Of a stretch of 64,000 nt of DNA, positions 42,049 through 50,542 are shown one piece after another. Under the pieces are notes generated by a model. That model was not told the DNA's origin, ran no database searches, and saw only the letters and a program-made list of their open reading frames with translations. The position numbers were made by a program, and so were the translations under genes. The first letter of the stretch is position 1. Each line of letters opens with the position of its first letter. The DNA is from Paenibacillus thalictri (GTDB taxonomy: Bacteria > Bacillota > Bacilli > Paenibacillales > NBRC-103111). The stretch spans positions 372,001 to 436,000 of the forward strand of contig NZ_SIRE01000003.1 in the NCBI RefSeq assembly GCF_004307995.1, read 5' to 3'.

Positions 42049-44574
42049 TTATTTCAGCTCCAGCTCGCCAAGCTGCTGCAGTGTATTCAGGTCGCTGGCT
42101 TTAAGCATCCCTTTGGATGCCGTATACAGATTGTCTCCGATATAAAGCAGCCGTTCAATGCTGTGGTCGCCGTTGTACCACGAGCCTGCTTTGGCCAATT
42201 CGTCGCTGGTCAGGTGGGTAATTTTCCCTCTCAGCTGAAAACCGCCGGTCAAGTCGATATGGTACACATAAGCCCCTTGGAACGCGAATTGCCCATATTT
42301 CAGCATTTCTTTCGGATCGGGATTCGCCGATTTGTCCGGAATTTCGGACACCGATACCGGGAAGGCCAGCAATCCCTTTTCTTTTGAGAAAAGCAGCGCT
42401 TTCGGATTGTGCAGCAGCGGAGAATCGGTGCCGCGGTCGCCAATCGTTTCCTTGAACAGCTCGGTTGGCTGCGTCACGTCGGTGACGTCGAACATCGCCA
42501 GCTTCATGCCTTGGTAATAGGCCATAGTGGCAGGAGCGCCGCCGGAACCGTTAAAGTCGTTTTTGATTTCCACCGTATCTTTGCCGAAACCGATGATATG
42601 GTTTTCGTCATAAGGGTGGAGGTAATCGCTGTAGCCGGGAATTTTCAGCTGGCCGAGTATTTTCGGCGCGGCGGCGTCCTTCAGATCGATAACAAACAGC
42701 GGATCGACGGTCCGGAACGTAACCATGTAAGCGCGGCTGCCCATAAAACGGACGGAATAAATCCGTTCTCCCGGCGCAATGTTCTCGATTTTGCCTGCAG
42801 TTTCGAGCTTATCGTTAAGCACATACATATTATTTTGGGAAGTAAATTCATCCCTCCGCCATTCCTCTCCCGAAGTGGTGGCGATCCGGAAATAACCGTT
42901 CGTTTCATCCATCGAATATTGGTTAAGCACCCGCCCGGGCACCGTTCCTTGAGCCGTATAACGGATTGAGCCTTGGTCCAGCGCGAATTTGTAGATGGCG
43001 CTGGCTGTATTGGTCGTCAGCGTCACCGAATCTGTCGTCAATCCGCTTGCGTCGGAGCTGTTTGTGACGGCAGGCACCCGTTCGTATTTTTGCATTGTTA
43101 CATATAAATTGGATGTAGAGGCGTACACATTATCGCCGGCTCCAAGGTATGTTTGCACGCTGAGCTTCTGATCGGGTTGATCGAGATTGACGCCGGCGAC
43201 GATCAAATAATTCGATTCCGCCGATTTAGGGAAATAACGGACATCCTCCAAACCAACCGAAATATAACTGTCTCCAGCGAGCGAATCGCGATATGTCGGC
43301 GTATCCGTTATGCTAGCCGTTGATCCGTCGGCAGCCGGTTTGGCGTTTAATATCTGATATCTGTTCATATATTTGTTCGCTACCAGATAAAAAGATGATC
43401 CGACTTTGCGGGAGGTAACATAATTGCCTTCCAGCTCGATTTCGCGCACTTTGGTCAATTGGGTTTTGTCGGAAAGATCGTACACAACCGCTTTGGTCAT
43501 TGTTTTTCTGGCGAAGCGGGGCGGCACAATTTTAATCATCGTTTCGCTTGTCTTCACTTTAGAATCAGACTGGGGTGCATCGGAAGCAGCGGGAACGGCG
43601 GCTATAGGCGGGCTTGTCACGGCCGAACCGATAACGATCAAATGGCTGCCGTCCACGTACAATTCGCTGGGAATCATTTCGCGATTGTCAAACTGCAGCG
43701 TGCTGACGACCTTCATATTTCCCGGCGGGTTGGCTTCAACAACAAGAATGCGGTTACGGTTTACCTGATAAATGTAGTTCCCGTCGGTTTTGATCACATC
43801 GGCTTCGTCCACGCCTTCCACCTGCACGTTGGTTTTGGAATAATCGCCCGGTGCGGCGGTTTTGGCCGAGTTGGCTGCTGCGGATGCGCCGGCTGGGGGA
43901 GCGGTTGGCGCCGCGGAAGCGGAATCCTTGGCCATCGGGGCAACCTGGGCAATCGAACTCGATCCGCTCTGCGGAGCGGCTTCCGATTTCGCATTCACTT
44001 TTAGCTTCGCTCCGGCCTGATCGAGCACGGCGATCCCGCCGTTAACGTAAATACCGCCGTCCGGCGCCGACTCCTTTAACAGTGCTTGCAGCTTGTCGAA
44101 AGTGCCGACCGTAGGCAGACTGTCCGCCCCGTTCATGATCTCCACCGCTTTGTTGGCCCCGTCCCAATAGACGTTAAAGTCGAATGTTTCGCTGATCAGA
44201 CGCAGCGGCACAAGCATCTGCCCTTGCTCCATTACGGGGGCGGAAGCCATCTCCAACTGCTTGCCGTTGCGGACCGCCGCTGCGCTGCCCAAGGTGAAAC
44301 TGAGGTTTGCATCCCCTTTGCTGATGGTAGCCGATCCGGCTCCTTCTTCCCAAGTAATATCGGCTCCGAGAGCAGAGCCCAGATCACGCAGCGGGACAAA
44401 CAGCGTACCATTTTGCATACGAGGCAACACCGCAAATTGCAGCTGTTGCCCGTCCAGCGTCAGTTTGACAGTTTCGGCGGATGCGGAGGCCGTTACCATA
44501 ACTTGCGGGGCGATAACCGGACCGCTGGCTGCGCTTAAAAAAACAAGCGATCCCAAGATAACCAATTTCTTCAT
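42049..44574 (-). CDS. Secreted beta-propeller domain protein with copper-amine-oxidase-N stalk
   Basis: An 841-residue protein with a signal peptide (about residues 1-33). Two stalk repeats of the copper-amine-oxidase N-terminal type follow (LFVPLRDLGSALGADITWEE near 56-75 and MLVPLRLISETFDFNVYWDG near 118-137). Then come an Ala/Pro/Ser-rich linker (about 190-240) and a large beta-propeller region (about 248-841) starting KTNVQVEGVDEADVIKTDGN and IYQVNRNRILVVEANPPGNM, the signature of the secreted Beta_propel family. It probably works at the cell surface, the stalk repeats mediating wall association; its ligand is unknown. GGAGG precedes the ATG. Confidence 0.87.
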   Translation of the reverse strand: MKKLVILGSLVFLSAASGPVIAPQVMVTASASAETVKLTLDGQQLQFAVLPRMQNGTLFVPLRDLGSALGADITWEEGAGSATISKGDANLSFTLGSAAAVRNGKQLEMASAPVMEQGQMLVPLRLISETFDFNVYWDGANKAVEIMNGADSLPTVGTFDKLQALLKESAPDGGIYVNGGIAVLDQAGAKLKVNAKSEAAPQSGSSSIAQVAPMAKDSASAAPTAPPAGASAAANSAKTAAPGDYSKTNVQVEGVDEADVIKTDGNYIYQVNRNRILVVEANPPGNMKVVSTLQFDNREMIPSELYVDGSHLIVIGSAVTSPPIAAVPAASDAPQSDSKVKTSETMIKIVPPRFARKTMTKAVVYDLSDKTQLTKVREIELEGNYVTSRKVGSSFYLVANKYMNRYQILNAKPAADGSTASITDTPTYRDSLAGDSYISVGLEDVRYFPKSAESNYLIVAGVNLDQPDQKLSVQTYLGAGDNVYASTSNLYVTMQKYERVPAVTNSSDASGLTTDSVTLTTNTASAIYKFALDQGSIRYTAQGTVPGRVLNQYSMDETNGYFRIATTSGEEWRRDEFTSQNNMYVLNDKLETAGKIENIAPGERIYSVRFMGSRAYMVTFRTVDPLFVIDLKDAAAPKILGQLKIPGYSDYLHPYDENHIIGFGKDTVEIKNDFNGSGGAPATMAYYQGMKLAMFDVTDVTQPTELFKETIGDRGTDSPLLHNPKALLFSKEKGLLAFPVSVSEIPDKSANPDPKEMLKYGQFAFQGAYVYHIDLTGGFQLRGKITHLTSDELAKAGSWYNGDHSIERLLYIGDNLYTASKGMLKASDLNTLQQLGELELK

Positions 44575-44687
44575 TATAATTTTCCCTCCATCAGTAGGCA
44601 GTTTGGCAGCTTTATCCTCTCAGACGTATGCAAGGAAAATTTTGTTTCAGCTTCACGAAAAAAGGTAAACAAAAAAGGTGCCGTTTA

Positions 44688-45023
44688 TCAGCTTTGCGGC
44701 GCTGTGGTTTGTTCGTGCGGCTGCTCTTGGGAAGGCTCCGCGGGAATGGGCGGCTCTTCCAGCCCGGTCGCTTGTTTCCATGCTTGCAGCAGCCTGTCCT
44801 GCTGCCGGATGGTGCGCTGCATCTTATATCCGCGCAGCATGCCAAACGCGCCTACAATGAGCCCGCCAAGCAGCGTGGAACCGAGAATGACCAGAATAAG
44901 CGGCATATCCGGCTGAGCGAATAAAAAGTTGACTTTCACCTTGTCCACATTGATGACGGCGAATACGGCCGTAAGCAAGGCGAAGAGCATGCAGCATATA
45001 AGAATCCATTGTGTCTTCATCAT
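44688..45023 (-). CDS. LapA (DUF1049) family membrane protein
   Basis: A 111-residue protein with two hydrophobic segments (about residues 5-24 and 42-62) and between them the family motif VINVDKVKVNFLFAQPDMPL. The cytoplasmic tail is helical and then Pro/Glu/Gln-rich. The LapA domain is linked to lipopolysaccharide assembly in Gram-negatives; in Bacillales its role is not known. The start is one of TTG 45026, ATG 45023 or ATG 45020 behind AAGGGGC; ATG 45023 is used here. Confidence 0.82.
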   Translation of the reverse strand: MMKTQWILICCMLFALLTAVFAVINVDKVKVNFLFAQPDMPLILVILGSTLLGGLIVGAFGMLRGYKMQRTIRQQDRLLQAWKQATGLEEPPIPAEPSQEQPHEQTTAPQS

Positions 45024-45051
45024 CAATAATGCCCCTTTTCCGGACTAAAAT

Positions 45052-45090
45052 AAAAAGCTGAGATCATGGTAGCATGATTCCCAGCTTTTT
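45052..45090 (-). terminator. Intrinsic terminator of the pepF gene
   Basis: AAAAAGCTG (45052-45060) and CAGCTTTTT (45082-45090) flank an inner ATCATG/CATGAT stem. On the minus strand it ends in TTTTTA, 20 bp after the pepF stop. Confidence 0.8.
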
Positions 45091-45110
45091 GGCAAAGCTT
45101 TCATGAATAT

Positions 45111-46901
45111 TTATTTGGCGAGCTGCTCCATCTGATCGAGCAAATCCTTAAATACGCTCATAGCCTGCTTAACCGGTTCCGGTGTCGACATATCGACGCC
45201 GGCGCGTTTCAGAATGTTGATCGAATAGTCGCTTCCGCCGCTTTTCAGGAAACCGAGATAGCGGTCGACTGCCGGCTGGCCTTCCGTCAAAATTTGCTTG
45301 GCGAAGCTGGTCGCCGCGGAAAAGCCGGTTGCATATTTGTACACGTAAAAGCTGTTATAGAAATGCGGGATACGCGCCCATTCCATTTCGATGTCTTTAT
45401 CGACGGCCATGTCCTTGCCGTAATATTGCAGGTTCAGGTCGTAATAAATTTGGCTCAGTTCCTGCGGTGTCAACGAATCGCCGGCTTCCACTTTTTCATG
45501 GATGATCTTCTCGAACTCGGCGAACATTGTTTGCCGGAATACGGTCGTCCGGAACTGATCCATGTAATAGGTGAGCAGATACATTTTAGCTTTCGGATCT
45601 GTCGAATGTTTCAGCATATAATCCATCAGCAGCGCTTCATTCAGCGTCGAAGCGACCTCTGCGAGGAAAATCGTATACTGCGCGTAACGATACGGCTGAT
45701 TCGTGTCCGAGTAAAACGAATGCATCGCATGGCCCATTTCGTGCGTCAAGGTGAACATGCTGTTCAGATTATCCTTGTGGTTCAGCAGCACATAAGGATG
45801 TGTGCCGTAAGCGCCCCAGCTGTAAGCGCCGTTGCGTTTGCCGACGTTTTCGTAAATATCGATCCAGCCCCCGGACAGCCCCTCGCCCAGCACTTTCAAA
45901 TAATCTTCGCCCAGCGGTTTCAAGCTATCAAGCACGGTTTTCTTCGCTTCTTCGTATGTAATGTTCATGTCGTATTCGTCGACCAATGGCACAAACAAGT
46001 CATACATGTGGAGTTCGTCGACCTTCAGCAGCTTCTTGCGCAAGGCCATATAGCGGTGCATTAGCGGAAGCGCGTCGTGGATCGCTCCGATCAGATTCGT
46101 ATACACTTCCTTGTTGATGTTGTCGCCGAACAGCGACATTTCAAGCACCGAAGGATACTTGCGAACCTTGGAGTAAAACACGTTTTTGGTGACATTTGCC
46201 GCGAGTGTCGAGGCAATCGTATTTTTCTGCTTGGAATAAGTGCCGTATACCGCTTCAAAAGCGTTCTTGCGCACTTCGCGGTTGCGGCTTTCCAGAAACT
46301 GAATGTAAGAGCCGTGGGTCAGCTCGACTTCTTGGCCCTTATCGTTTTTAATTTTGGGAAACTTCATATCCGCGTTGTTGAGCATGCTGAAAATCGTTCC
46401 CGGCGCTTGCGAGATATTGCCTACCTGGGCAAGCAGCGCTTCTTCCGCACCGCTTAACACATGCTGCTTCTCGCGAATCAGCTCTTCCAGCGATCTTTTG
46501 TAGAAAGCCAGCTCCGGGCTTGCCACCAGCTTCTGCAGCTGCTCGTCGCTCATCGACAAAATTTCCGGTGAAATGAACGAGAGAGCTTCACCCACCTCGA
46601 CGCTTAATCTTTTCGCTTTATCGGATAAGGCCATGTAGGTAGGGTCTGCGGTATCCTCATGATGTTTCATGCTTGCATATACATACAGCCGTTCGTTGTG
46701 CTGAGAAACGTCGTCCTCCAGCTCAAAACATTTCTTGATCGCCAGAGGTTCGCTCAGTTTTCCTTGCAGTTCTTTAAATTTGGGCAGTGCGTCTTTGACT
46801 TCCTGATATTCTTTGTCCCATGCCTTCTGATCGGAGAATAAATCCTCGAGCCTCCATTGGTGCTCTGCAGGTACGTCTTTGCGCTCTACTATTTGATTCA
46901 T
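45111..46901 (-). CDS. pepF: Oligoendopeptidase F
   Basis: A 596-residue M3B metallopeptidase. The zinc motif is FTLTHEMGHAMHS (HExxH) near residue 380, with the third ligand in EVASTLNEALLMDY. The N-terminal PepF helical domain begins ERKDVPAEHQWRLEDLFSDQ. It cleaves oligopeptides of roughly 6-20 residues in the cytoplasm. ATG 46901 is chosen because AAGGAGGG lies seven bases before it and the product then matches the normal family N terminus. However, the frame stays open upstream to ATG 47015, and the extra 38 residues look like a signal peptide (see findings). Confidence 0.92.
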   Translation of the reverse strand: MNQIVERKDVPAEHQWRLEDLFSDQKAWDKEYQEVKDALPKFKELQGKLSEPLAIKKCFELEDDVSQHNERLYVYASMKHHEDTADPTYMALSDKAKRLSVEVGEALSFISPEILSMSDEQLQKLVASPELAFYKRSLEELIREKQHVLSGAEEALLAQVGNISQAPGTIFSMLNNADMKFPKIKNDKGQEVELTHGSYIQFLESRNREVRKNAFEAVYGTYSKQKNTIASTLAANVTKNVFYSKVRKYPSVLEMSLFGDNINKEVYTNLIGAIHDALPLMHRYMALRKKLLKVDELHMYDLFVPLVDEYDMNITYEEAKKTVLDSLKPLGEDYLKVLGEGLSGGWIDIYENVGKRNGAYSWGAYGTHPYVLLNHKDNLNSMFTLTHEMGHAMHSFYSDTNQPYRYAQYTIFLAEVASTLNEALLMDYMLKHSTDPKAKMYLLTYYMDQFRTTVFRQTMFAEFEKIIHEKVEAGDSLTPQELSQIYYDLNLQYYGKDMAVDKDIEMEWARIPHFYNSFYVYKYATGFSAATSFAKQILTEGQPAVDRYLGFLKSGGSDYSINILKRAGVDMSTPEPVKQAMSVFKDLLDQMEQLAK

Positions 46902-47123
46902 TGGAGCCCTCCTTGTCAATATTTTGGGCTTTTCCTGCGCTTTCCCGGCAGCGCCGGTGGATGCGAGCAGGCACGCCAGCATGCTGAGTGTTACGGTTAT
47001 AGGAATCACTTTCATCCTCGGCTCACGCTCCTGAAGGACTTGTCAATGATTTCCGTAGTATAACCGTAACGCCTTTTCATTATTATATGAAAACATCATG
47101 CGCATGTAAAACTTTCCAAGAGC

Positions 47124-47352
47124 AGGAATCAGTCCGACGGGATTGATTTTCGTGAAAATTTATTCATGCTGGTGTATGGAGGGCAAGGGAATGGTATGGA
47201 AAGTCTACGTCCGCCTTGAAAACCGTGTTTTTACCGCAAGGTAAATTCAAGAGAAACACGGTTTTCACGAGCGGTGGAATGCCATCCCTTTCCCGAAATA
47301 GCCGCACTCATGAATAAATATTCACGGATTTACTATCGTCGGACAGACTCCT
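47124..47352. repeat. 229-bp palindromic element with long imperfect terminal inverted repeats
   Basis: The left end (AGGA at 47124, GTCCGACG, then CGTGAAAATTTATTCATG to about 47168) is the imperfect inverted copy of the right end (CATGAATAAATATTCACG, then CGTCGGAC, to TCCT at 47352), about 45 bases on each side. Inside are a second pair GGGAATGG/CCATCCC and a central hairpin GAAAACCGTGTTT/AAACACGGTTTTC. It carries no gene. This fits a MITE-like element or a very large terminator hairpin. The 46902-47123 part of the gap holds the upstream extension of the pepF frame only. Confidence 0.65.
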
Positions 47353-47530
47353 AGGACAGACCGAAGAAGCTGTACATGATCAGCCCAAACGAAAAAGCGA
47401 TCATCACCAGCGCAAGCAATGCGAGTGGACGTTTCACTCCGCTTGGCAGCGAGTCCTTTTTCATAATAAGGATAAGCGCAAGTGCAAAGGACACGATAAT
47501 AAACGTTAAAATAGACGCGCTGTTGCTCAA
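47351..47530 (-). CDS. Small two-span membrane protein of unknown function
   Basis: A 59-residue protein that is nearly all membrane: helices at about residues 6-25 and 37-57 joined by a basic turn KKDSLPSGVKRP. GAGGTGA lies six bases before TTG 47530; the GTG at 47539 overlaps that site. No family recognised. The stop codon falls inside the right end of the palindromic element at 47124-47352, which may act as its terminator. Confidence 0.6.
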   Translation of the reverse strand: MSNSASILTFIIVSFALALILIMKKDSLPSGVKRPLALLALVMIAFSFGLIMYSFFGLS

Positions 47531-47640
47531 AAGCTTCACCTCAAATGATTCAAAGTCTGACTCTTAAGTATCATAAATTCGCCTATAAGCGGCGAAAATC
47601 CTCTTCAACGCCCAAAACGCCGAAAGGATGATGTATCCAA

Positions 47641-49314
47641 ATGTCAGTTACAACGATATCGCCCCCTCAGCCGGTCAATGCCGGCAAACCTCAGACATCC
47701 TCTCATCTGAATGTAGCGCAGTTTATTATCGAGCAGTTGCGGGTCTGGGGAGTAAAAACAATTTACGGAGTCATCGGAGACGCTACGTTATTTTTATTGG
47801 ATGAGCTGGCAAAACAGAACCATATCCGCTATGTGCCTTGCCGGCACGAGGGCGCGGCCGCGCTGATGGCCTCCAGCGAAGCGAAGCTGACCGGGAGGGT
47901 GGCGGTTTGTCTGGCGACAAGCGGCCCGGGAGCGGCAAATTTGCTGAACGGTTTGGCGGACGCCTACATGGACAAAGCCCCTGTGCTAGTGATAACCGGT
48001 CAAGTGGAAACGGGAAAAATCGGCACGCATGCGAAGCAATACGTCAATCAGCAGTTGCTGCTCGGCACGGTTTGCGCCAGCTCGGAATTGCTGGTTTCGC
48101 CGGATGCATTGCCCGAGCTGCTGCAAACAAGCCTCACCATGTCGCTTGTTCAAGGAACAGTGACCCATATCAGCATTCCGAAAAATATGTACCATGCCCC
48201 CGTGAAAGGAACTGTGGCACCGTACGGAGCTCATTTAAGCCAGAGGTTGCTCTCGCCGCCGGAAGTGGTCGCCCAAGCCGCATCGCTGCTGGCAGGGGCG
48301 GAGCGGCCCGTTATGATGATTGGCGGGGGCGCGGCGCAAGCCGCCGAGCCAATCAAACAGCTGGCCGAGTCGCTTGGCGCCGCCGTAGTGACCAGCTATC
48401 CTGCGCGCCCGCTGTTTCCGAACGATCACGAGCTGTATGCCGGCGGCTTGGGGCAGGGGGGAAGCGAAGCTTCCAGCACACTGCTTGCGGAAAGCGATCT
48501 GATCGCAATTCTCGGAGCCACGTGGTGGCCGGATGAATATACGCCTGCACGGGCCCGTATCGTGCAATTTGATATGTCGCCGGCCCATATCGGCGTTGGC
48601 CACGGGCTTGAGCTTGGCGTCGTCGGCGATTTGACGGACATCGTGCCGCAGTTGCTGCATAAGGCCGGGCTGGATAAAAAAGACCGCAGCGGCTGGCGGG
48701 CGAGAATCGCCGAAGTATGCGGCGATTGGAAGAAGCGTATCGAGCGGGAGGCGGGGCAGATGAGCTCGCCTTTGGCGCCGCAGCACATCGTAAGCTGCCT
48801 CTCCCGGCTTATCGCGGAGGACGCCATCGTGTGTGTCGATACCGGAGACCATACGCTGTGGTTTAACCGCATCTTTCAGGCCAAACGCCAGCAGGTGCTT
48901 CTGTCGGGGCGCTGGCGGACGCTGGGATTTGCGCTGCCTGCGGCCATTGCCGCACAGCTGGAATATCCGCAGCGGCAAGTGATCGCGATAGCCGGTGACG
49001 GCGGCGCGGTCCAGACGATTATGGAGTTTCAGACCGCCGTGGAAACCGGCGCACCTATCGTCATGCTCATATTCAACAACGGCTCGTACGCGATGGAGAA
49101 AAATCGTATGCAATTGGCCGGATTGCAGCCTCTTGGCAGCTCCATCCGAAACCCTGATTTCGCCAAGCTGGCGGAAGCATGCGGCGGCGTCGGAATGAAA
49201 GCCACTACTCCGCAAGAGCTGGAACAAGCGTTAACTCATGTTTTATCCTTGCGTAAACCTGCTATCGTCGAAATTGCAACAGCCGATACCTTGGTGCCGC
49301 ATACGAAAATTTAA
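47641..49314 (+). CDS. Thiamine-diphosphate-dependent enzyme, pyruvate oxidase / acetolactate synthase-like
   Basis: A 557-residue protein with the three-domain ThDP fold. The N-terminal domain has the catalytic glutamate in VPCRHEGAAALMASSEAKL, followed by CLATSGPGAANLLNGLADAY. The central domain binds FAD or is structural. The C-terminal ThDP motif is IAGDGGAVQTIMEFQTAVET through IFNN (GDG...NN). The overall look is closest to the YdaP-type pyruvate oxidases of Bacillales, but acetolactate synthase and related decarboxylases share the fold, so the exact reaction (acetyl phosphate or acetate from pyruvate) is inferred. The ribosome site AAAGGATG is moderate. It stands alone. Confidence 0.83.
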   Translation: MSVTTISPPQPVNAGKPQTSSHLNVAQFIIEQLRVWGVKTIYGVIGDATLFLLDELAKQNHIRYVPCRHEGAAALMASSEAKLTGRVAVCLATSGPGAANLLNGLADAYMDKAPVLVITGQVETGKIGTHAKQYVNQQLLLGTVCASSELLVSPDALPELLQTSLTMSLVQGTVTHISIPKNMYHAPVKGTVAPYGAHLSQRLLSPPEVVAQAASLLAGAERPVMMIGGGAAQAAEPIKQLAESLGAAVVTSYPARPLFPNDHELYAGGLGQGGSEASSTLLAESDLIAILGATWWPDEYTPARARIVQFDMSPAHIGVGHGLELGVVGDLTDIVPQLLHKAGLDKKDRSGWRARIAEVCGDWKKRIEREAGQMSSPLAPQHIVSCLSRLIAEDAIVCVDTGDHTLWFNRIFQAKRQQVLLSGRWRTLGFALPAAIAAQLEYPQRQVIAIAGDGGAVQTIMEFQTAVETGAPIVMLIFNNGSYAMEKNRMQLAGLQPLGSSIRNPDFAKLAEACGGVGMKATTPQELEQALTHVLSLRKPAIVEIATADTLVPHTKI

Positions 49315-49342
49315 CGAGCGGTACGACATTGCGCTTGTGAAC

Positions 49343-49379
49343 AAAAAAAGCGGCGCAGCCTGCACTCGGCTGCGCCGCT
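49343..49379 (-). terminator. Intrinsic terminator of the terC gene
   Basis: AGCGGCGCAGCC (49349-49360) and GGCTGCGCCGCT (49368-49379) form a perfect 12-bp stem with a seven-base loop. On the minus strand seven T's follow. It is the boundary between convergent genes. Confidence 0.85.
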
Positions 49380-49405
49380 AACCTATGCGGACCGCGGGTC
49401 CTTCA

Positions 49406-50245
49406 TTAACCCGCGCTGCGGATCAGATCGTCATCGTCGGAACCGTCCGCCCGTTTGACCAGCACCAGGCGTCCGCGTTCGTCGGAGCGCACCATCAGCC
49501 GGTCTTCGGACTGAATGCCTGCGGCATGGCCCAACTCCATGGGGATGGTCAGCTCGCCGCGCTCGTTAATACGCGCGACGGAACCGGTCAATTGCTTCCA
49601 ACGGCCGGCGAGCAAAACACCGGCGATAACTACGATAGTAAGCGCCCAGTTCATAAACGGATTTGCTTCAAAAAACGGTTTGACGAACAAGTCGCCTGTG
49701 AGCATATGTGCGGCCGTATAAGCAAGCACGCCTGCACCGGCATAGATTAGAACGGGGAACTGTTCGATCCAGCGTATAAACAACGTGCTGCCCCACACGA
49801 CGACGGGCACGCTGATGAGCAAGCCGATCACGACAAGCGCGAAGCTGCCGTGCGATGCTCCGGCAACGGCAACGACATTGTCGAAGCCCATGACCGCATC
49901 GGCCATAACGATGGTCCAAATTGCTGCGCCCAGCTTGTTTTTCGCTTGTACGGCGCTATGATCCTTTTTGTCGGCGAGAAGTTGATATGCGATCCAGATC
50001 AGCATCAAACCGCCGATGAACAGCAGTCCCGGTATTTTCAGCAGCCATACTACAACAAGCGTTGCCGCGGCCCGAATCGCTATCGCTCCAACCGTGCCCC
50101 AGATGATCGCTTTCTTCTGCAGGTCCTTAGGTAAATTCCTTGCGGCAAGGCCAATTACGATGGCATTATCCCCCGCCAAAATAAGATCGATCATAATGAT
50201 ACTAACTAAAGCCGTCAACATTTCCATCGTGAACCATTCCATCAT
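49406..50245 (-). CDS. TerC-family manganese exporter with C-terminal AbrB-like tail
   Basis: A 279-residue protein. Residues 1-215 are a TerC domain with seven or so helices, including IIMIDLILAGDNAIVIGLAA (acidic residues in the helix, conserved for metal transport) and VMADAVMGFDNVVAVAGASH. The last 58 residues (about 222-279) leave the membrane and read SVARINERGELTIPMELGHA, then AGIQSEDRLMVRSDERGRLV. That is the pattern of an AbrB/SpoVT swapped-hairpin half (basic R-x-x-x-x-G-x-x-x-I-P-x-E-L, then G-I-x-x-x-D). ATG 50245 has AAGGAGTGGGG. TerC proteins of this type export manganese, and the yybP-ykoY leader ahead of the gene agrees. Confidence 0.88.
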   Translation of the reverse strand: MMEWFTMEMLTALVSIIMIDLILAGDNAIVIGLAARNLPKDLQKKAIIWGTVGAIAIRAAATLVVVWLLKIPGLLFIGGLMLIWIAYQLLADKKDHSAVQAKNKLGAAIWTIVMADAVMGFDNVVAVAGASHGSFALVVIGLLISVPVVVWGSTLFIRWIEQFPVLIYAGAGVLAYTAAHMLTGDLFVKPFFEANPFMNWALTIVVIAGVLLAGRWKQLTGSVARINERGELTIPMELGHAAGIQSEDRLMVRSDERGRLVLVKRADGSDDDDLIRSAG

Positions 50246-50271
50246 GAGCCCCACTCCTTTGTTTGGATAAT

Positions 50272-50305
50272 AAAAACGGCCTCTACCGTGGAATCGGTAA
50301 AGGCC
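50272..50305 (-). terminator. Riboswitch-controlled intrinsic terminator
   Basis: On the minus strand GGCCTTTACCG (50305-50295) pairs with CGGTAGAGGCC (50288-50278) and is followed by GTTTTTA. It lies between the aptamer and the terC start. Its 5' arm can instead pair with GGTAAAGGTC (50330-50321), giving an antiterminator. Confidence 0.8.
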
Positions 50306-50450
50306 GAACAAACAAGTAAAGACCTTTACCATCATCATGGCAAAGGTCTTGCTAACAACGATAAACGTTGCCAATAAAGCCGGGGCGGAAGGGCAACTCC
50401 CTTAAACCCGAATTGACGACTTTACTGTGACAGCTACTCCCCTTTGGAGG
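50306..50450 (-). ncRNA. yybP-ykoY manganese riboswitch (aptamer 50341-50450 plus platform)
   Basis: On the minus strand the leader contains CAAAGGGGAGTAGC (from 50446), the loop region GGTTTAAGGGAGTTGCCCTT, TTGGCAACG and GCAAGACCTTTG (ending 50341), the hallmark segments of the yybP-ykoY family. P1 is CAAAGG (50446-50441) with CCTTTG (50346-50341). If P1 forms with manganese, GGTAAAGGTC (50330-50321) is free to pair with the terminator's 5' arm and transcription continues. Without manganese, AAGACCTTTGCC pairs with GGTAAAGGTCTT and the terminator forms. This predicts an ON switch for the exporter. Confidence 0.9.
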
Positions 50451-50471
50451 ACGTCCTATGAAGTTAAGGTT

Positions 50472-50501
50472 ATTATAGGTTGCGGACAAGCTTGTTGTCA
50501 A
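50472..50501 (-). promoter_or_regulatory. Promoter of the riboswitch-terC transcript
   Basis: On the minus strand TTGACA (50501-50496), 18-bp spacer, TATAAT (50477-50472), both perfect. The transcript would start about 15-20 bases before the aptamer. Confidence 0.85.
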
Positions 50502-50542
50502 GCCTTTTACGCACCTGTTAAAGCAGCCGCTTGAAGTTCTGG

